From NCBI RefSeq assembly GCF_017308975.1, contig NZ_JADWPD010000021.1:124001-188000 (forward strand): a DNA stretch of 64,000 nucleotides, written 5' to 3'. Positions 53,908 through 63,111 of the stretch are shown here, piece after piece (within the stretch, counting starts at the first letter, position 1; each line of letters starts with the position of its first letter). The position numbers were made by a program, and so were the translations under genes. The DNA is from Amycolatopsis sp. MtRt-6 (GTDB lineage Bacteria > Actinomycetota > Actinomycetes > Mycobacteriales > Pseudonocardiaceae). The notes under the pieces are model-generated. The model ran no database searches, had not been told where the DNA came from, and saw only the letters and a program-made list of their open reading frames with translations.

Positions 53908-54031
53908 GACCTCCCCCGCCCCTCATCCCAGCCTTCTCTTCAGTCGACGACCGGGTTTGTCAAGGCACTCTTTCCCGCCTTGACAAACCCGGACGGCGAC
54001 TGACAATCCGAACGGAGGGGCGGGGGAGGTC
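53908..54031. repeat. Nested long inverted repeat 1 in the mfd-downstream region
   Basis: The outer arms GACCTCCCCCGCCCCTC (53908-53924) and its exact complement (54015-54031) enclose inner arms 53941-53966 and 53977-54002. The inner arms are perfect over 16 bp (CCGGGTTTGTCAAGGC) and match 24 of 26 overall, around a 10-base loop. The 451 bases from 53803 to 54253 hold no gene I can support; this element fills their centre. Confidence 0.88.
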
Positions 54032-54155
54032 GGACCCGCCGCCCCGCCGCGGCAGACGCTCTACCCCGGCAAAAAGACTGTCCTCGCCGGACGGGCAGGC
54101 TCTGGGATGGCCACCCCTTGCCGCTGCCGTCTCACGTTCCTGAGGTGGGCCGCGA

Positions 54156-54293
54156 GGTGGTCATCCCGTCGCCTGAACGAGGCCTATCACTTTGAGCCGG
54201 GCCCGCAAGCTTGCGTCGTCTTCTCACGTTGGTCTGTGTGTTGCGGGCCCGGCTCAAAGTGATTTCACGGCCTCAGGCGACGGGATGACCACC
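54156..54293. repeat. Nested long inverted repeat 2, running into a gene end
   Basis: Two 53-bp arms (54156-54208 and 54241-54293) are inverted copies with perfect blocks of 21 bp (GGTGGTCATCCCGTCGCCTG plus A) and 23 bp (ATCACTTTGAGCCGGGCCCG plus CAA). They differ only in a short middle section. The loop is 32 bases. The right arm encodes the last residues of the convergent hypothetical protein. Confidence 0.9.
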
Positions 54294-54700
54294 CCGCTCC
54301 TTTGATCGTGGGGCCGGCTAACGCGCGTCGCCAGCCCCATCCGTACCGGCTCCACCGGCACCGGAACCGCGCCGGCGCCCGCCATCGGCAGCGGTCGGGG
54401 GTGCCGCGGCATGCGCGATCCGGCGCCGCCGCCTCGGCCCGGGTACACCAGCAAGCCCCGGGCCGGGTCCGGGACCGCGTCCAGGGCCGCCGTCACGGCC
54501 GGCAGTGTCCGGAACGCGTCGCGCTGCTCCTCGGTCGAAAATTCGATCTCCAGCACCACGCCCCACCGGTGCTCGTGCCAAACCCACTGCTCAGCGCCGT
54601 GCGTCAGGGCGGCTTCGGTGAGTGCGTCGCCGCGGGACAGGCGCCACATCGATGCCGGATGCTCGCCGTCGAACACCTCCATCGTGAGCCAGTGGTCCAT
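54254..54700 (-). CDS. Hypothetical protein with repeat-derived C terminus
   Basis: This 148-residue protein is not recognised. Residues 1-90 look like a compact domain (MDHWLTMEVFDGEHPASMW, EQWVWHEHRWGVVLEIEF, GLLVYPGRGGG), consistent with a real conserved gene. The following part is Pro/Arg/Ala-rich. The last 13 or so residues (RSGVVIPSPEAVKSL) come from the arm of inverted repeat 2, so the original stop may have been lost when the repeat arose. The start at 54700 has no strong ribosome-binding site. It is divergent from the lipoprotein gene. Confidence 0.65.
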   Translation of the reverse strand: MDHWLTMEVFDGEHPASMWRLSRGDALTEAALTHGAEQWVWHEHRWGVVLEIEFSTEEQRDAFRTLPAVTAALDAVPDPARGLLVYPGRGGGAGSRMPRHPRPLPMAGAGAVPVPVEPVRMGLATRVSRPHDQRSGVVIPSPEAVKSL

Positions 54701-54776
54701 AAATCGACATTACCGCCGCCGCGACCTCATGGGTGTTGCGTTTCGGAGGCGGTGGTGTGAGAGGGTATGCGTTGTG

Positions 54777-55843
54777 ATGCGGATCATCGGGCGCCCTCGC
54801 GCGCTGGTCGCCGTTGTTGCCGGTGCACTTCTGCTCGCCGGGTGCGGCTCGGGACCCAGCCAGGTCGGTGCCGCCGCCGTCATCGGTGACCGCACCGTCT
54901 CCATCGACCAGGTGCAGGCGCTGATCGACAAGGCCGTCCGCGAGCAGCCGTACGCGCAGAAGCTCGCCGCCGAGCACAAGCTCGAAGAGGTCGGCCGGGC
55001 CGCCGTCACCCAGCTCGTCGTGCACGAGCTGCTCCTCAAGGCCGCCGAAAAGCACGGCATCACGCCCAACTACGGGCAGATCGACGCCCAGCTGGCGAAG
55101 GACCCGCTCAACGGCAAGGTCCCCGCCGACGCGAGCAACGAGGCCCAGGCCGTCAGCCAGGTCGTCACCCGCTCGCGCGACCACCGCGAAGAGCTGACCG
55201 ACACCTACCTCGCCCAGGCACTGGCCGAGAAACTCCTGCCGAACCTCTCGGTCACCTTCGACTTCACGACGATCGGCTCGATGCCGGACCCCAACACCGG
55301 CTCGGCGCTCCAGGGCGAAGACGCGAAGAAGGCCGCCCTCGACCTCGCCCGGCAGCTCGCCGCCGACCCGGCGGCCGCGGCCAAGCGGATCGGCGCCGAC
55401 GTCCAGTACGAGGCCCAGCTGCGGGATCAGGCGAAGCAGGCGGGCCGGAACGTCGACAGCATCCCGCCGCTGTCCGGCCTCGGTGACGCGGTGCCCGCCA
55501 CGCAGGCCGGCGCCCTCGCCTCCACCCCGGTCTTCGGGTCGCCCGCCGGCACCGTCGTGGCCGTCCCCTACCCGAGCCAGGACCTGGCGGGTACCTGGTT
55601 CGTCGGGGTGATCCGGCAGCGCACGGACGACCGGACCGTCGCCACCGAGCGGACGCCGGAGCTCGACGCCGCCACGAAGACCGCGATCGGCATGCGGCAG
55701 CTGCAGCCGTTGTTCGACGAGCTCGGCGTGCGCGTCAACAAGCGGTACGGCGTGTGGGACGTGGTGGGCATGAACGTGGTGCCGAACCTGGACTCCACGC
55801 AGGGCCTGGTGCTGCCCCCGGGCGGGTCCGGTCGTACCCAGCA

Positions 55844-55847
<4 letters not shown>
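54777..55847 (+). CDS. SurA-N-like secreted lipoprotein
   Basis: This 356-residue protein has a lipoprotein signal (lipobox LLAGC) and an N-terminal helical domain like SurA or trigger-factor chaperones (IGDRTVSIDQVQALIDKAV, LVVHELLLKAAEKHGI). It may assist folding of exported proteins; no full PPIase domain is clear. It lies between mfd and mazG and overlaps mazG by 4 bp (GTGA). I chose the ATG at 54777; the GTG just before it is equally possible. Confidence 0.82.
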
Positions 55848-56776
<929 letters not shown>

Positions 56777-56796
56777 CGCAGCACACAATCGGGTGA

Positions 56797-56822
56797 GAAC
56801 CGTTTCCGGGCTCCCGGCGTCT
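56797..56822 (+). promoter_or_regulatory. ECF-type promoter upstream of the sigma factor gene
   Basis: GAACC (56797-56801) and CGTCT (56818-56822), separated by 16 bp, match the -35/-10 pattern of ECF sigma promoters. The transcript start would fall at or next to the GTG at 56831, so the message is leaderless and the sigma factor probably drives its own operon. Confidence 0.6.
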
Positions 56823-56830
56823 TGCCTGGT

Positions 56831-57388
56831 GTGAGACACCAGCCACTGCAGGACGCCGACGAGGCCCACCTCGTCCGGCGCACGGCCAAGGGCGACCGCG
56901 CGGCGTTCGAGGAGCTCTACCGCCGCACGTCGCCGTGGCTCGCCGTGCGCCTGCGCCGCCGGTGCGCGGACGAGCAGATCGTCGCCGAGGTCATGCAGGA
57001 GACGTACCTGGCGGTGTGGCGCGCGGCGGAGTCGTTCGCGGGCACGGCGACCGACGGGAACGCGGTCGGCTGGCTCTGGACGATCGCGGCCCGCCGGCTG
57101 GTCGACGCGTTCCGGCGCCGGGCACACCACGCCCAGCCACCCCCGGAGGTGGCCCTCGACGTGACCCCGGTGGCGGCGGCCGAGGACGAGCTGCTGGCGA
57201 CGTCGATGGACGACGACGTCGGCACCGCGCTGCGCGACCTCGCGCCGGAGCTGCGCGCGGTCCTGCAGGCAATGGTGCTCGACGGGCTGACGGTCCGGGA
57301 AACCGCGGTGCTGCTGGGGTTGCCGGAGGGCACGGTCAAGACGCGCGCGAGGCGGGCGCGGATCGCGATGCGGGAGGCGCTGTCATGA
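56831..57388 (+). CDS. ECF-subfamily RNA polymerase sigma factor
   Basis: This 185-residue sigma factor has region 2 (AFEELYRRTSPWLAVRL; VMQETYLAVWRAAESF) and region 4 (LTVRETAVLLGLPEGTVKTRARRAR). The GTG at 56831 fits a leaderless message from an ECF-type promoter. The next gene, a zinc-finger membrane protein, overlaps by 4 bp and is the likely anti-sigma factor. The operon continues with an ABC transporter, so transport substrate or envelope state may be the signal. Confidence 0.92.
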   Translation: MRHQPLQDADEAHLVRRTAKGDRAAFEELYRRTSPWLAVRLRRRCADEQIVAEVMQETYLAVWRAAESFAGTATDGNAVGWLWTIAARRLVDAFRRRAHHAQPPPEVALDVTPVAAAEDELLATSMDDDVGTALRDLAPELRAVLQAMVLDGLTVRETAVLLGLPEGTVKTRARRARIAMREALS

Positions 57389-58185
57389 ACCACGCACCGG
57401 AGCGGCTCATCGCCGCGTACGCGGCCGGCGACGACCTCCCGGGTGACCAGCTGTGGGGCCTCGAAGCGCACCTCGAGACGTGCCCGGTGTGCCGGGCGCG
57501 GCTCGCCGAGGTGGCGCCGGTCCGGCCGGTGGTGGACCTCGTCTGGACGCGGCTCGCGGCGGACGTCGAACCGCCGGGGGTGCCCGCGCACCCCGCGCGG
57601 CGCCGCTTCGCCAGGTGGCTCACCACCTGGGTCACCCCGGTGATGCTGCCGTGGCTGGCGATGATCGTGCTGGTCACGCTGCTCGCGGTGGTGTTCGACC
57701 ACGTCGGGCGGTCGGTGCTGGACGTGACGGCGGTGCAGCTCTTCGCGCCGGTGCTGCCGGTGCTCGGCGTTGCCGTGTCGTGGGCGCGGGGGCTGGATCC
57801 GGCGTACGAAGCCGTCGTCGGGACGCCGCGCGCCGGGCTGTACCTGATCGCGCGGCGGACGCTCGCCGTGCTCTTCGTCGTCCTGCCGGTGCTCGGCGTC
57901 GCCGGGTGGCTGACCGGGACGGCGCTCGCGCTCTGGCTGCTGCCGAGCCTGGCTTTCACCACGGGGACGCTCGCGCTGGGCGGGCTGATCGGCATGACGC
58001 GGGCGGCGTACGTGCTGGTCGCGATGTGGGTCGCGGTGCTGCTCCTGCCCACCGTGGCGGTCCAGCGGCCCGTGTTCGCGCTCACCACCGGTGCGTGGCC
58101 GGTGTGGGCGGGGATCTTCGCGTTGACGACGGTGGCCGTCGCCCTGCACAAGGGCGCGTTCACCCGGCTCGGCGCGCGCAACTAG
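57385..58185 (+). CDS. Zinc-finger anti-sigma-like membrane protein
   Basis: This 266-residue protein has a zf-HC2 type anti-sigma motif at the N terminus (H29, C33, C36 in HLETCPVC) and then six hydrophobic helices. Most anti-sigma factors of this class have one helix, so the long membrane part is unusual and could itself sense the signal or interact with the ABC transporter encoded next. Coupled to the sigma gene by ATGA overlap. Confidence 0.85.
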   Translation: MNHAPERLIAAYAAGDDLPGDQLWGLEAHLETCPVCRARLAEVAPVRPVVDLVWTRLAADVEPPGVPAHPARRRFARWLTTWVTPVMLPWLAMIVLVTLLAVVFDHVGRSVLDVTAVQLFAPVLPVLGVAVSWARGLDPAYEAVVGTPRAGLYLIARRTLAVLFVVLPVLGVAGWLTGTALALWLLPSLAFTTGTLALGGLIGMTRAAYVLVAMWVAVLLLPTVAVQRPVFALTTGAWPVWAGIFALTTVAVALHKGAFTRLGARN

Positions 58186-58196
58186 GGAGGAAGAAC

Positions 58197-59000
58197 ATGC
58201 GTGCTGTCGGAGCCGCCGAGGTCGCGCCAACGGCCTATGCCTGGGAGATCCAGGCCGAAGGGCTGAAGGTGCGGGTGGGGCGGCGGAAACTGGCCGTGGA
58301 CGGGCTGGACCTGTCGCTCGGCAAGGGGGTGCACGGCTTGCTCGGGCCGAACGGCGCGGGCAAGACGACGCTGATCCGGGCACTGGCGACGGTGCTCCGG
58401 CCGGCGGAAGGCAGGTTGTCGCTGCTCGGTGCGCCGGTCGGGGGGCACACCGAGCAGCGCGCCCTGCGCCGGCGGATCGGCTACCTGCCGCAGAACTTCG
58501 GGTTCTACAAGCGGTTCACCGTCCGCGAGTTCGTCGAGTACCTCGCCTGGCTGAAGGAGGTGTCCAAAGAGGACATCCCGGGTGCGGTGCAGCGCGCGAT
58601 CGAGCGGGTGGGGCTGGCCGACCGGGCCGACGACCGGATGAAGACGCTGTCCGGCGGCATGGTGCGGCGGGTCGGGATCGCGCAGGCGATCGTCAACGAC
58701 CCGGACATCCTGCTGCTCGACGAGCCGACCGCCGGGCTCGACCCGGCGCAGCGCGTCCGGTTCCGCGAGCTGGTCCAGGAACTCGGCCAGGACTCGTGCG
58801 TGCTGATCTCGACGCACCTGGTCGAAGACGTGGCCACGGCCTGCACGGACGTCGTGCTGTTCGCCGAGGGCAAGCTGGTGTTCCAGGGCACCCCGGACGA
58901 GCTGGCCGCCGCAGGCACCGCCGAGCATGTGGGTGACAGCCCGATCGAGCGCGGCTATTCGGCGCTGCTGAACCACGAGCCGGGCCAGGGGGCGTGGTGA
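58197..59000 (+). CDS. ABC transporter ATPase of the ECF operon
   Basis: This 267-residue ATPase has Walker A GPNGAGKTT near residue 51, YLPQNFGFYKRFTVREFVEY (the Q-loop region), signature LSGGMVRRVG, Walker B ILLLDEPTAGLD and the switch His (ISTHLVED). GGGAGGAAG precedes the ATG. It pairs with the two membrane proteins that follow. Similar ATPases serve exporters and lantibiotic-type resistance systems; the substrate here is unknown. Confidence 0.92.
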   Translation: MRAVGAAEVAPTAYAWEIQAEGLKVRVGRRKLAVDGLDLSLGKGVHGLLGPNGAGKTTLIRALATVLRPAEGRLSLLGAPVGGHTEQRALRRRIGYLPQNFGFYKRFTVREFVEYLAWLKEVSKEDIPGAVQRAIERVGLADRADDRMKTLSGGMVRRVGIAQAIVNDPDILLLDEPTAGLDPAQRVRFRELVQELGQDSCVLISTHLVEDVATACTDVVLFAEGKLVFQGTPDELAAAGTAEHVGDSPIERGYSALLNHEPGQGAW

Positions 59001-60358
59001 TGATCCTGCGCATCGAACTGCGGCGCTCGATCGCGCCCTGGGCCGGGCTGGCGCTGCTCGTGGTCGCGTTGGGCTTCCTGTTCCTGCTGTCCGGGCCGTG
59101 GTGGAAGGTGCCCGCGCCGTGGACGGGGAACACCACGACCACCGCGCTGTGGCTGCGGTTCCTGCTGGTGTTCCTGTGGCCGATCGCGGTCGGCGCCGGG
59201 GCGATCCAGGGCATGCGCGACAGCCGTTCCGGCATGGTCGAGCTGCTGGCCACGACGTCCCGCCCGGGCTGGCACCGGGCGGCGAAACTGGCCGGTGCCG
59301 TCGGCGCGCTGAGCGCGCTCGGGTACCTGGTGGTGTTCGGCGTCGGCTTCGCCGAAGTGCTCGGCCACGGCGGATTCGTGTCCATGACCTTCCTGCCGGT
59401 GCTGCTCGTCGGCCTGCTCGCCGTCGTGGCGGGAAGCTGGGCCGGCCTGGCGATCGGGCGGCTGCTGCCACACCCGCTGACCGCGCCCGCGCTGGCCGTG
59501 CTGGCCCTGGTGGTGTCGGTGGTGGCCTGGACGTCGGTCGAAGCGGGCGTGCTGTCGATGTCGTACACCCGGTTCGCGTTGCTGGCGCCGGCTCTCGGCC
59601 AGCCGCGGGGCGCGCTCGTGACGACGCCGGCTTCGCTGGACCTCGGGCAGGCGGCGTGGTTCGCCGGTCTCGCGGCGACGGGCTTCCTGCTGCTGGCGGC
59701 GAGTTCCGTGCGGGCCCGGCTCGTCAGCCTGGTGCCGGTGGTCGCCGGGGCGGCCATCGCCCTGCCGGTTCTCCCGGCCTCCGGCAACGAGCTCCTCGTG
59801 CCGGACGGCGTCGCCGCCGAGAAGGTCTGTGACGGCCCGATCTGCGTCAGCCGGGCGCACGCGGAAAGGCTGGCCGCGCTGGCCGGGCCGGGTCGCGAAG
59901 CGCTGGCCATGCTGGCGAAGCTGCCCGGTGCACCGACCCGGGTCGAGGAGCAGACGGCGCCGAACTTCGTCACCGGCCCCGTTCCTCGCGATCCCGGCGT
60001 CGTCTACCTGGACTTCCAGCGCAACGACGTCCTCTTCACGGCGGGCGCCGACGACCTGAGGCTCGCGGTGCTGGGCGGCGCCGGGCTCCCCTCGTGCGAC
60101 CCGCCGTACGGCGCCAGCATGGCCGACTGGGGTGCCCGGATGATCGCGGCGGCCTACTTCACCGGTCAGCTGCAGCCGTTGCCCGAGTTCGGCGCGCGGT
60201 GGGCCGTTCGCGAAGACGGCCCGGTCGAGCAGGCGTGGGCGAAGTTCCACGCCTTGCCGGCGGAGGTCCGGTTCGCCCGGATCGTCGCGCTGCGCCAGGT
60301 GCTCCTGACCTGCCAGGGCGACCCGATGGACGCGCTGGTCCCGGGGGCCATGCGATGA
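59000..60358 (+). CDS. ABC transporter membrane protein with large extracytoplasmic part
   Basis: This 452-residue protein has about six to seven hydrophobic helices up to residue ~260, then a non-membrane region of about 180 residues with Cys pairs (VCDGPIC; SCDPPYG). It overlaps the ATPase gene by one base. The last helix places the C-terminal domain probably outside the cell, where it could bind ligand or a wall component. No family beyond ABC-2-like permease is recognised. Confidence 0.75.
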   Translation: MILRIELRRSIAPWAGLALLVVALGFLFLLSGPWWKVPAPWTGNTTTTALWLRFLLVFLWPIAVGAGAIQGMRDSRSGMVELLATTSRPGWHRAAKLAGAVGALSALGYLVVFGVGFAEVLGHGGFVSMTFLPVLLVGLLAVVAGSWAGLAIGRLLPHPLTAPALAVLALVVSVVAWTSVEAGVLSMSYTRFALLAPALGQPRGALVTTPASLDLGQAAWFAGLAATGFLLLAASSVRARLVSLVPVVAGAAIALPVLPASGNELLVPDGVAAEKVCDGPICVSRAHAERLAALAGPGREALAMLAKLPGAPTRVEEQTAPNFVTGPVPRDPGVVYLDFQRNDVLFTAGADDLRLAVLGGAGLPSCDPPYGASMADWGARMIAAAYFTGQLQPLPEFGARWAVREDGPVEQAWAKFHALPAEVRFARIVALRQVLLTCQGDPMDALVPGAMR

Positions 60359-60918
60359 GATGGGCGGCGCTCTACGCGCGTTCGCGGCAGCTCCCGGTGG
60401 CGTTCACCGCCCTGCTGGTGGCGACGGCCGGGCTGTGGTTCCTGACGCGCGATTCGTGGTCGGCGCTGCCGGTCGTGCTGACGCTGACGTCGGCGGTCGC
60501 GGTGGCGGCGATCGGGCTGAGCGGCCAGGACGCCGACCTCGACCGGTCCGCGGCACTGCCGTGGCCGGTGCGGCGGTTCGCGCACCTGGCCCTGATCGGC
60601 GTCGTGGCCGGGGCGCTGGTGCTGGGGGTGCAGGAGCTGGGCTCGTCGGCGGTGGCCGGGTGGATCATCGTGCGTGACGCGGCCGGTCTGGCGGGCTTGG
60701 CCGGCCTGGCGGCCACGATCGCGGGCGGCCAGTTCGGCTGGACGCTCCCGCTGGCGTGGGCCGCGGTGGCGCCATTCGTCCCGAACGACGGCTCGACGGC
60801 GAGCCGCGTGCTGGCCTGGCTCCTGCAACCCCCGGCAACCCCCGCGGCCACCTGGACGGCGGCGATCCTGGCGGCCACGGGAGCGGTGGTCTACGTGACT
60901 TGGGGTGGCCGCCGCTAG
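60355..60918 (+). CDS. Membrane protein, last gene of the ECF operon
   Basis: This 187-residue protein has five to six hydrophobic helices and no recognised domain. It overlaps the previous gene by ATGA, so it is co-translated and probably is the second membrane subunit of the transporter. Confidence 0.8.
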   Translation: MRWAALYARSRQLPVAFTALLVATAGLWFLTRDSWSALPVVLTLTSAVAVAAIGLSGQDADLDRSAALPWPVRRFAHLALIGVVAGALVLGVQELGSSAVAGWIIVRDAAGLAGLAGLAATIAGGQFGWTLPLAWAAVAPFVPNDGSTASRVLAWLLQPPATPAATWTAAILAATGAVVYVTWGGRR

Positions 60919-60926
60919 GGCCGGGC

Positions 60927-61337
60927 TCAGACGTTGCGGATGTTCGTCTCCAGTTCCAGGGGCTCCCGGTCCCAGTCCTCGACGCCGAAGGCGATGATGC
61001 GCTCCGGGTGGATGCGGATCACCGCGTCGTCGAGGTGGTCGTTTCCCACGTCGACCCCCACCAGGGCCTCCGCGCGGCCGCGGATCTCCAGGCACCTGAC
61101 CCGCCACGGGTTCGTCGACGGCACGTCGTCGACGACGAACGCCACCCGGTCGTGCGTCGCGATGTTGCGGAACTTCTTGCTGTTGCGCAGGTTGTAGCCG
61201 GTGACGTCGATCGTCTTCTCGTCCGGGTTGTAACTGAAGCCGACCGGGCTGGCCTGGAGGGTTCCGTTGGGCTGCTGGGTCGCCAGCCGGCCCACGGGCT
61301 GGTCGGCGAGGTAGGCGAGTTCTGCTTCGGTGAACAT
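60927..61337 (-). CDS. PPOX-class F420/flavin-dependent protein
   Basis: This 136-residue split-barrel protein is of the pyridoxamine 5'-phosphate oxidase-like group: MFTEAELAYLADQPVGRLAT, PVGFSYN, RNSKKFRNI and DDVPSTNPWRVRCLEIRG are typical of actinobacterial F420-dependent members. I prefer the ATG at 61337, which matches the family's usual N terminus. A TTG at 61358 would overlap the upstream stop (TTGA) and is possible. It lies downstream of the SGNH hydrolase on the same strand. Confidence 0.85.
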   Translation of the reverse strand: MFTEAELAYLADQPVGRLATQQPNGTLQASPVGFSYNPDEKTIDVTGYNLRNSKKFRNIATHDRVAFVVDDVPSTNPWRVRCLEIRGRAEALVGVDVGNDHLDDAVIRIHPERIIAFGVEDWDREPLELETNIRNV

Positions 61338-61351
61338 GCCCCCAGCGTCCA

Positions 61352-61371
61352 ACTTCAAGCTTCCTTGAAGT
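61352..61371. promoter_or_regulatory. Inverted repeat at the SGNH hydrolase/PPOX junction
   Basis: ACTTCAAG and CTTGAAGT are perfect 8-bp arms around CTTC. The site covers the stop codon of the hydrolase gene and lies 14 bp before the PPOX ATG. It could be an operator or a terminator-like hairpin. Confidence 0.4.
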
Positions 61372-62500
61372 CAAGCACCAGCGAGGCGAACCGCGCCCCG
61401 ATCCGGCGGTGGGCCGCCGGGCAGGGGTGGAGGTCGTCCGGCAGCGGCAACTCCGCGAAGTCCTCCGGGCCGTACAGCGCGAGGCCGTCGAGGTAGCTCA
61501 GGCGCGGGTCCGACGCCTGCCGCTGCGTCACGATCCGGGCCAGCTCCTCCCGGATGACCTCCAGCGTCAGCTTGCCGGGGCCCGGCTCGCCGGTCGCGCG
61601 GAACCGGACTTCGCCGCGGGCCAGCGCCGCGTGGTCGAAGTCGCCCGGGCCCGGCGTCCGCTCGTGGATCGGGCAGTACAGCGGCGAGACGACCACCAGC
61701 GGCGTGTCCGGGTGGCCGTCGCGGATCGTGTCGAGGAAGCCGTGCACCGCGGGCCCGAACGCGCGCAGGCGCATCAGGTCCGCGTTGACCACGTTGATGC
61801 CCAGCTTGACGCTGATCAGGTCGGCGGGCGTGTCGCGCAGCGCCCGCGCGGTGAACGGGTCGAGCAGCGCGTTGCCGCTGAAGCCGAGGTTCACCAGGTC
61901 GACGCCGGCCGCGGTGGCGGCGAGCGCGGGCCACGTCGTCGCCGGGCTCGCCGCGTTCGAGCCGTGGCTGATCGAGCTGCCGTGGTGCAGCCACACCCGG
62001 CGGCCCGGCACGGGCTCGACCGGCGCGTCGGCGCGCAGGGCGACCAGCTCGGTGAGCTCGTTGTGCGGCAACCAGAGCTCGACGTCCTTGGACTGCCCGC
62101 CCAGCCCGGCGAACCGGACCACGCCGGGGGAGCCCGGGGTGAGCGAGGACGCCCCGGTCGCCATTTCGACGTCCAGTGTGTGGCCGCCGGGCACGCTCGC
62201 CTGGGCGGTCAGCGCGCCGTCGACCACCAGGTCGTACACGCCGTCCGGCCGCGGCGGGGCGCCGGCGTAGACCTGCTTGGTCCGCAGCGTCTCCAGCTCG
62301 ACGACGTCCGCCCGGGTCCGGAACCGCAGCCGGACGCCGGCCGGCTGCGCCTCGGCCATGGCGAGCCGCGGGTCGGTGTTCTGCGCCCGCGCGCGAGCCG
62401 GGAGCCGGTGCGGGACCAGGCCGCGCTCGGTGCGTTCGAGTTCGAGGGCGCCGCGGACGAGGTCGGCGGTCAGGGGGACGTCGATCAAGACCGTGGCCAA
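61355..62500 (-). CDS. SGNH/GDSL-family hydrolase
   Basis: This 381-residue esterase-like protein has an N-terminal beta-rich domain of about 160 residues and then an SGNH hydrolase domain: GSSISHGS near residue 172 with the catalytic Ser, SGNAL, GINVVNA, and DDLHPCPAAH near 355 with the Asp-His pair. This two-domain layout resembles carbohydrate esterase-type lipases. No signal peptide is seen. The start overlaps the TetR gene end by 16 bp. Confidence 0.87.
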   Translation of the reverse strand: MATVLIDVPLTADLVRGALELERTERGLVPHRLPARARAQNTDPRLAMAEAQPAGVRLRFRTRADVVELETLRTKQVYAGAPPRPDGVYDLVVDGALTAQASVPGGHTLDVEMATGASSLTPGSPGVVRFAGLGGQSKDVELWLPHNELTELVALRADAPVEPVPGRRVWLHHGSSISHGSNAASPATTWPALAATAAGVDLVNLGFSGNALLDPFTARALRDTPADLISVKLGINVVNADLMRLRAFGPAVHGFLDTIRDGHPDTPLVVVSPLYCPIHERTPGPGDFDHAALARGEVRFRATGEPGPGKLTLEVIREELARIVTQRQASDPRLSYLDGLALYGPEDFAELPLPDDLHPCPAAHRRIGARFASLVLDFKEA

Positions 62501-63054
62501 TCGCGCAGGAGGGAATCGAGGACGGCGAGGATGCGGACCCAGCTCTCGGGCGCGGCGGGCGAACTGTGGTCGAACCCGCCCTGGGTTTCCAGGCTGACGA
62601 ACCCGTGGAAGACGCTGCCCAGCAACCGCACGGCGTGCGTCTCGTCCGGCCCGGACAGGTCGTAGCCGCGCAGGATCGCCCGCATCAGCTCGGCGTGCCG
62701 GGGCCCGGCGCTCGCGGCGGCGGTCTCCGGATCGAGCCGCAGCTGCGCCGCCGCGTACCGGCCGGGGTGCTCGCGGGCGTAGTCGCGGTAGACGTCGGCG
62801 AAGGCGACGAGGGCGTCCCGTCCGGCCCGGCCCGCGAGGGCGGCCGAGGCCCGGACGGCAAGTTCGTCGAGCGCCAGCAGCGCGACCTTCGTCCGCAGGT
62901 CGTGGGCGTTCTTGACGTGCGAATACAGGCTGGCGACCTGGACGCCGAGCCGCCGGGCCAGCTCCGACGGTGTCAGCCGGTCGAAGCCCGCCTCGTCGGC
63001 CAGCTCCGCGCCGGCGCGCACCACGCGATCCGTGGTCAGTCCTGCCCGAACCAT
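62485..63054 (-). CDS. TetR-family regulator (TetR_C_33/WHG type)
   Basis: This 189-residue regulator has the helix-turn-helix LTPSELARRLGVQVASLYSH and the C-terminal motif LLGSVFHGFVSLE of the WHG group. It is the first gene of an overlapping unit with the SGNH hydrolase and perhaps the PPOX gene. A CTTTAGG palindrome lies 17-53 bp upstream and is its probable operator. Confidence 0.88.
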   Translation of the reverse strand: MVRAGLTTDRVVRAGAELADEAGFDRLTPSELARRLGVQVASLYSHVKNAHDLRTKVALLALDELAVRASAALAGRAGRDALVAFADVYRDYAREHPGRYAAAQLRLDPETAAASAGPRHAELMRAILRGYDLSGPDETHAVRLLGSVFHGFVSLETQGGFDHSSPAAPESWVRILAVLDSLLRDWPRS

Positions 63055-63068
63055 CAGCCTTCTCCCGG

Positions 63069-63110
63069 TTGCCTAAAGCCAGGCTAGATCAACCTAAAGA
63101 CTTTAGGCAA
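63069..63110. promoter_or_regulatory. Composite TetR operator
   Basis: CCTAAAGACTTTAGG (63093-63107) is a perfect palindrome around one base. A further half site GCCTAAAG (63071-63078) makes a wider inverted pair, TTGCCTAAAG...CTTTAGGCAA, spanning 42 bp. It lies directly upstream of the TetR gene and ends next to the EfeB stop. Confidence 0.65.
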
Positions 63111-63111
63111 C

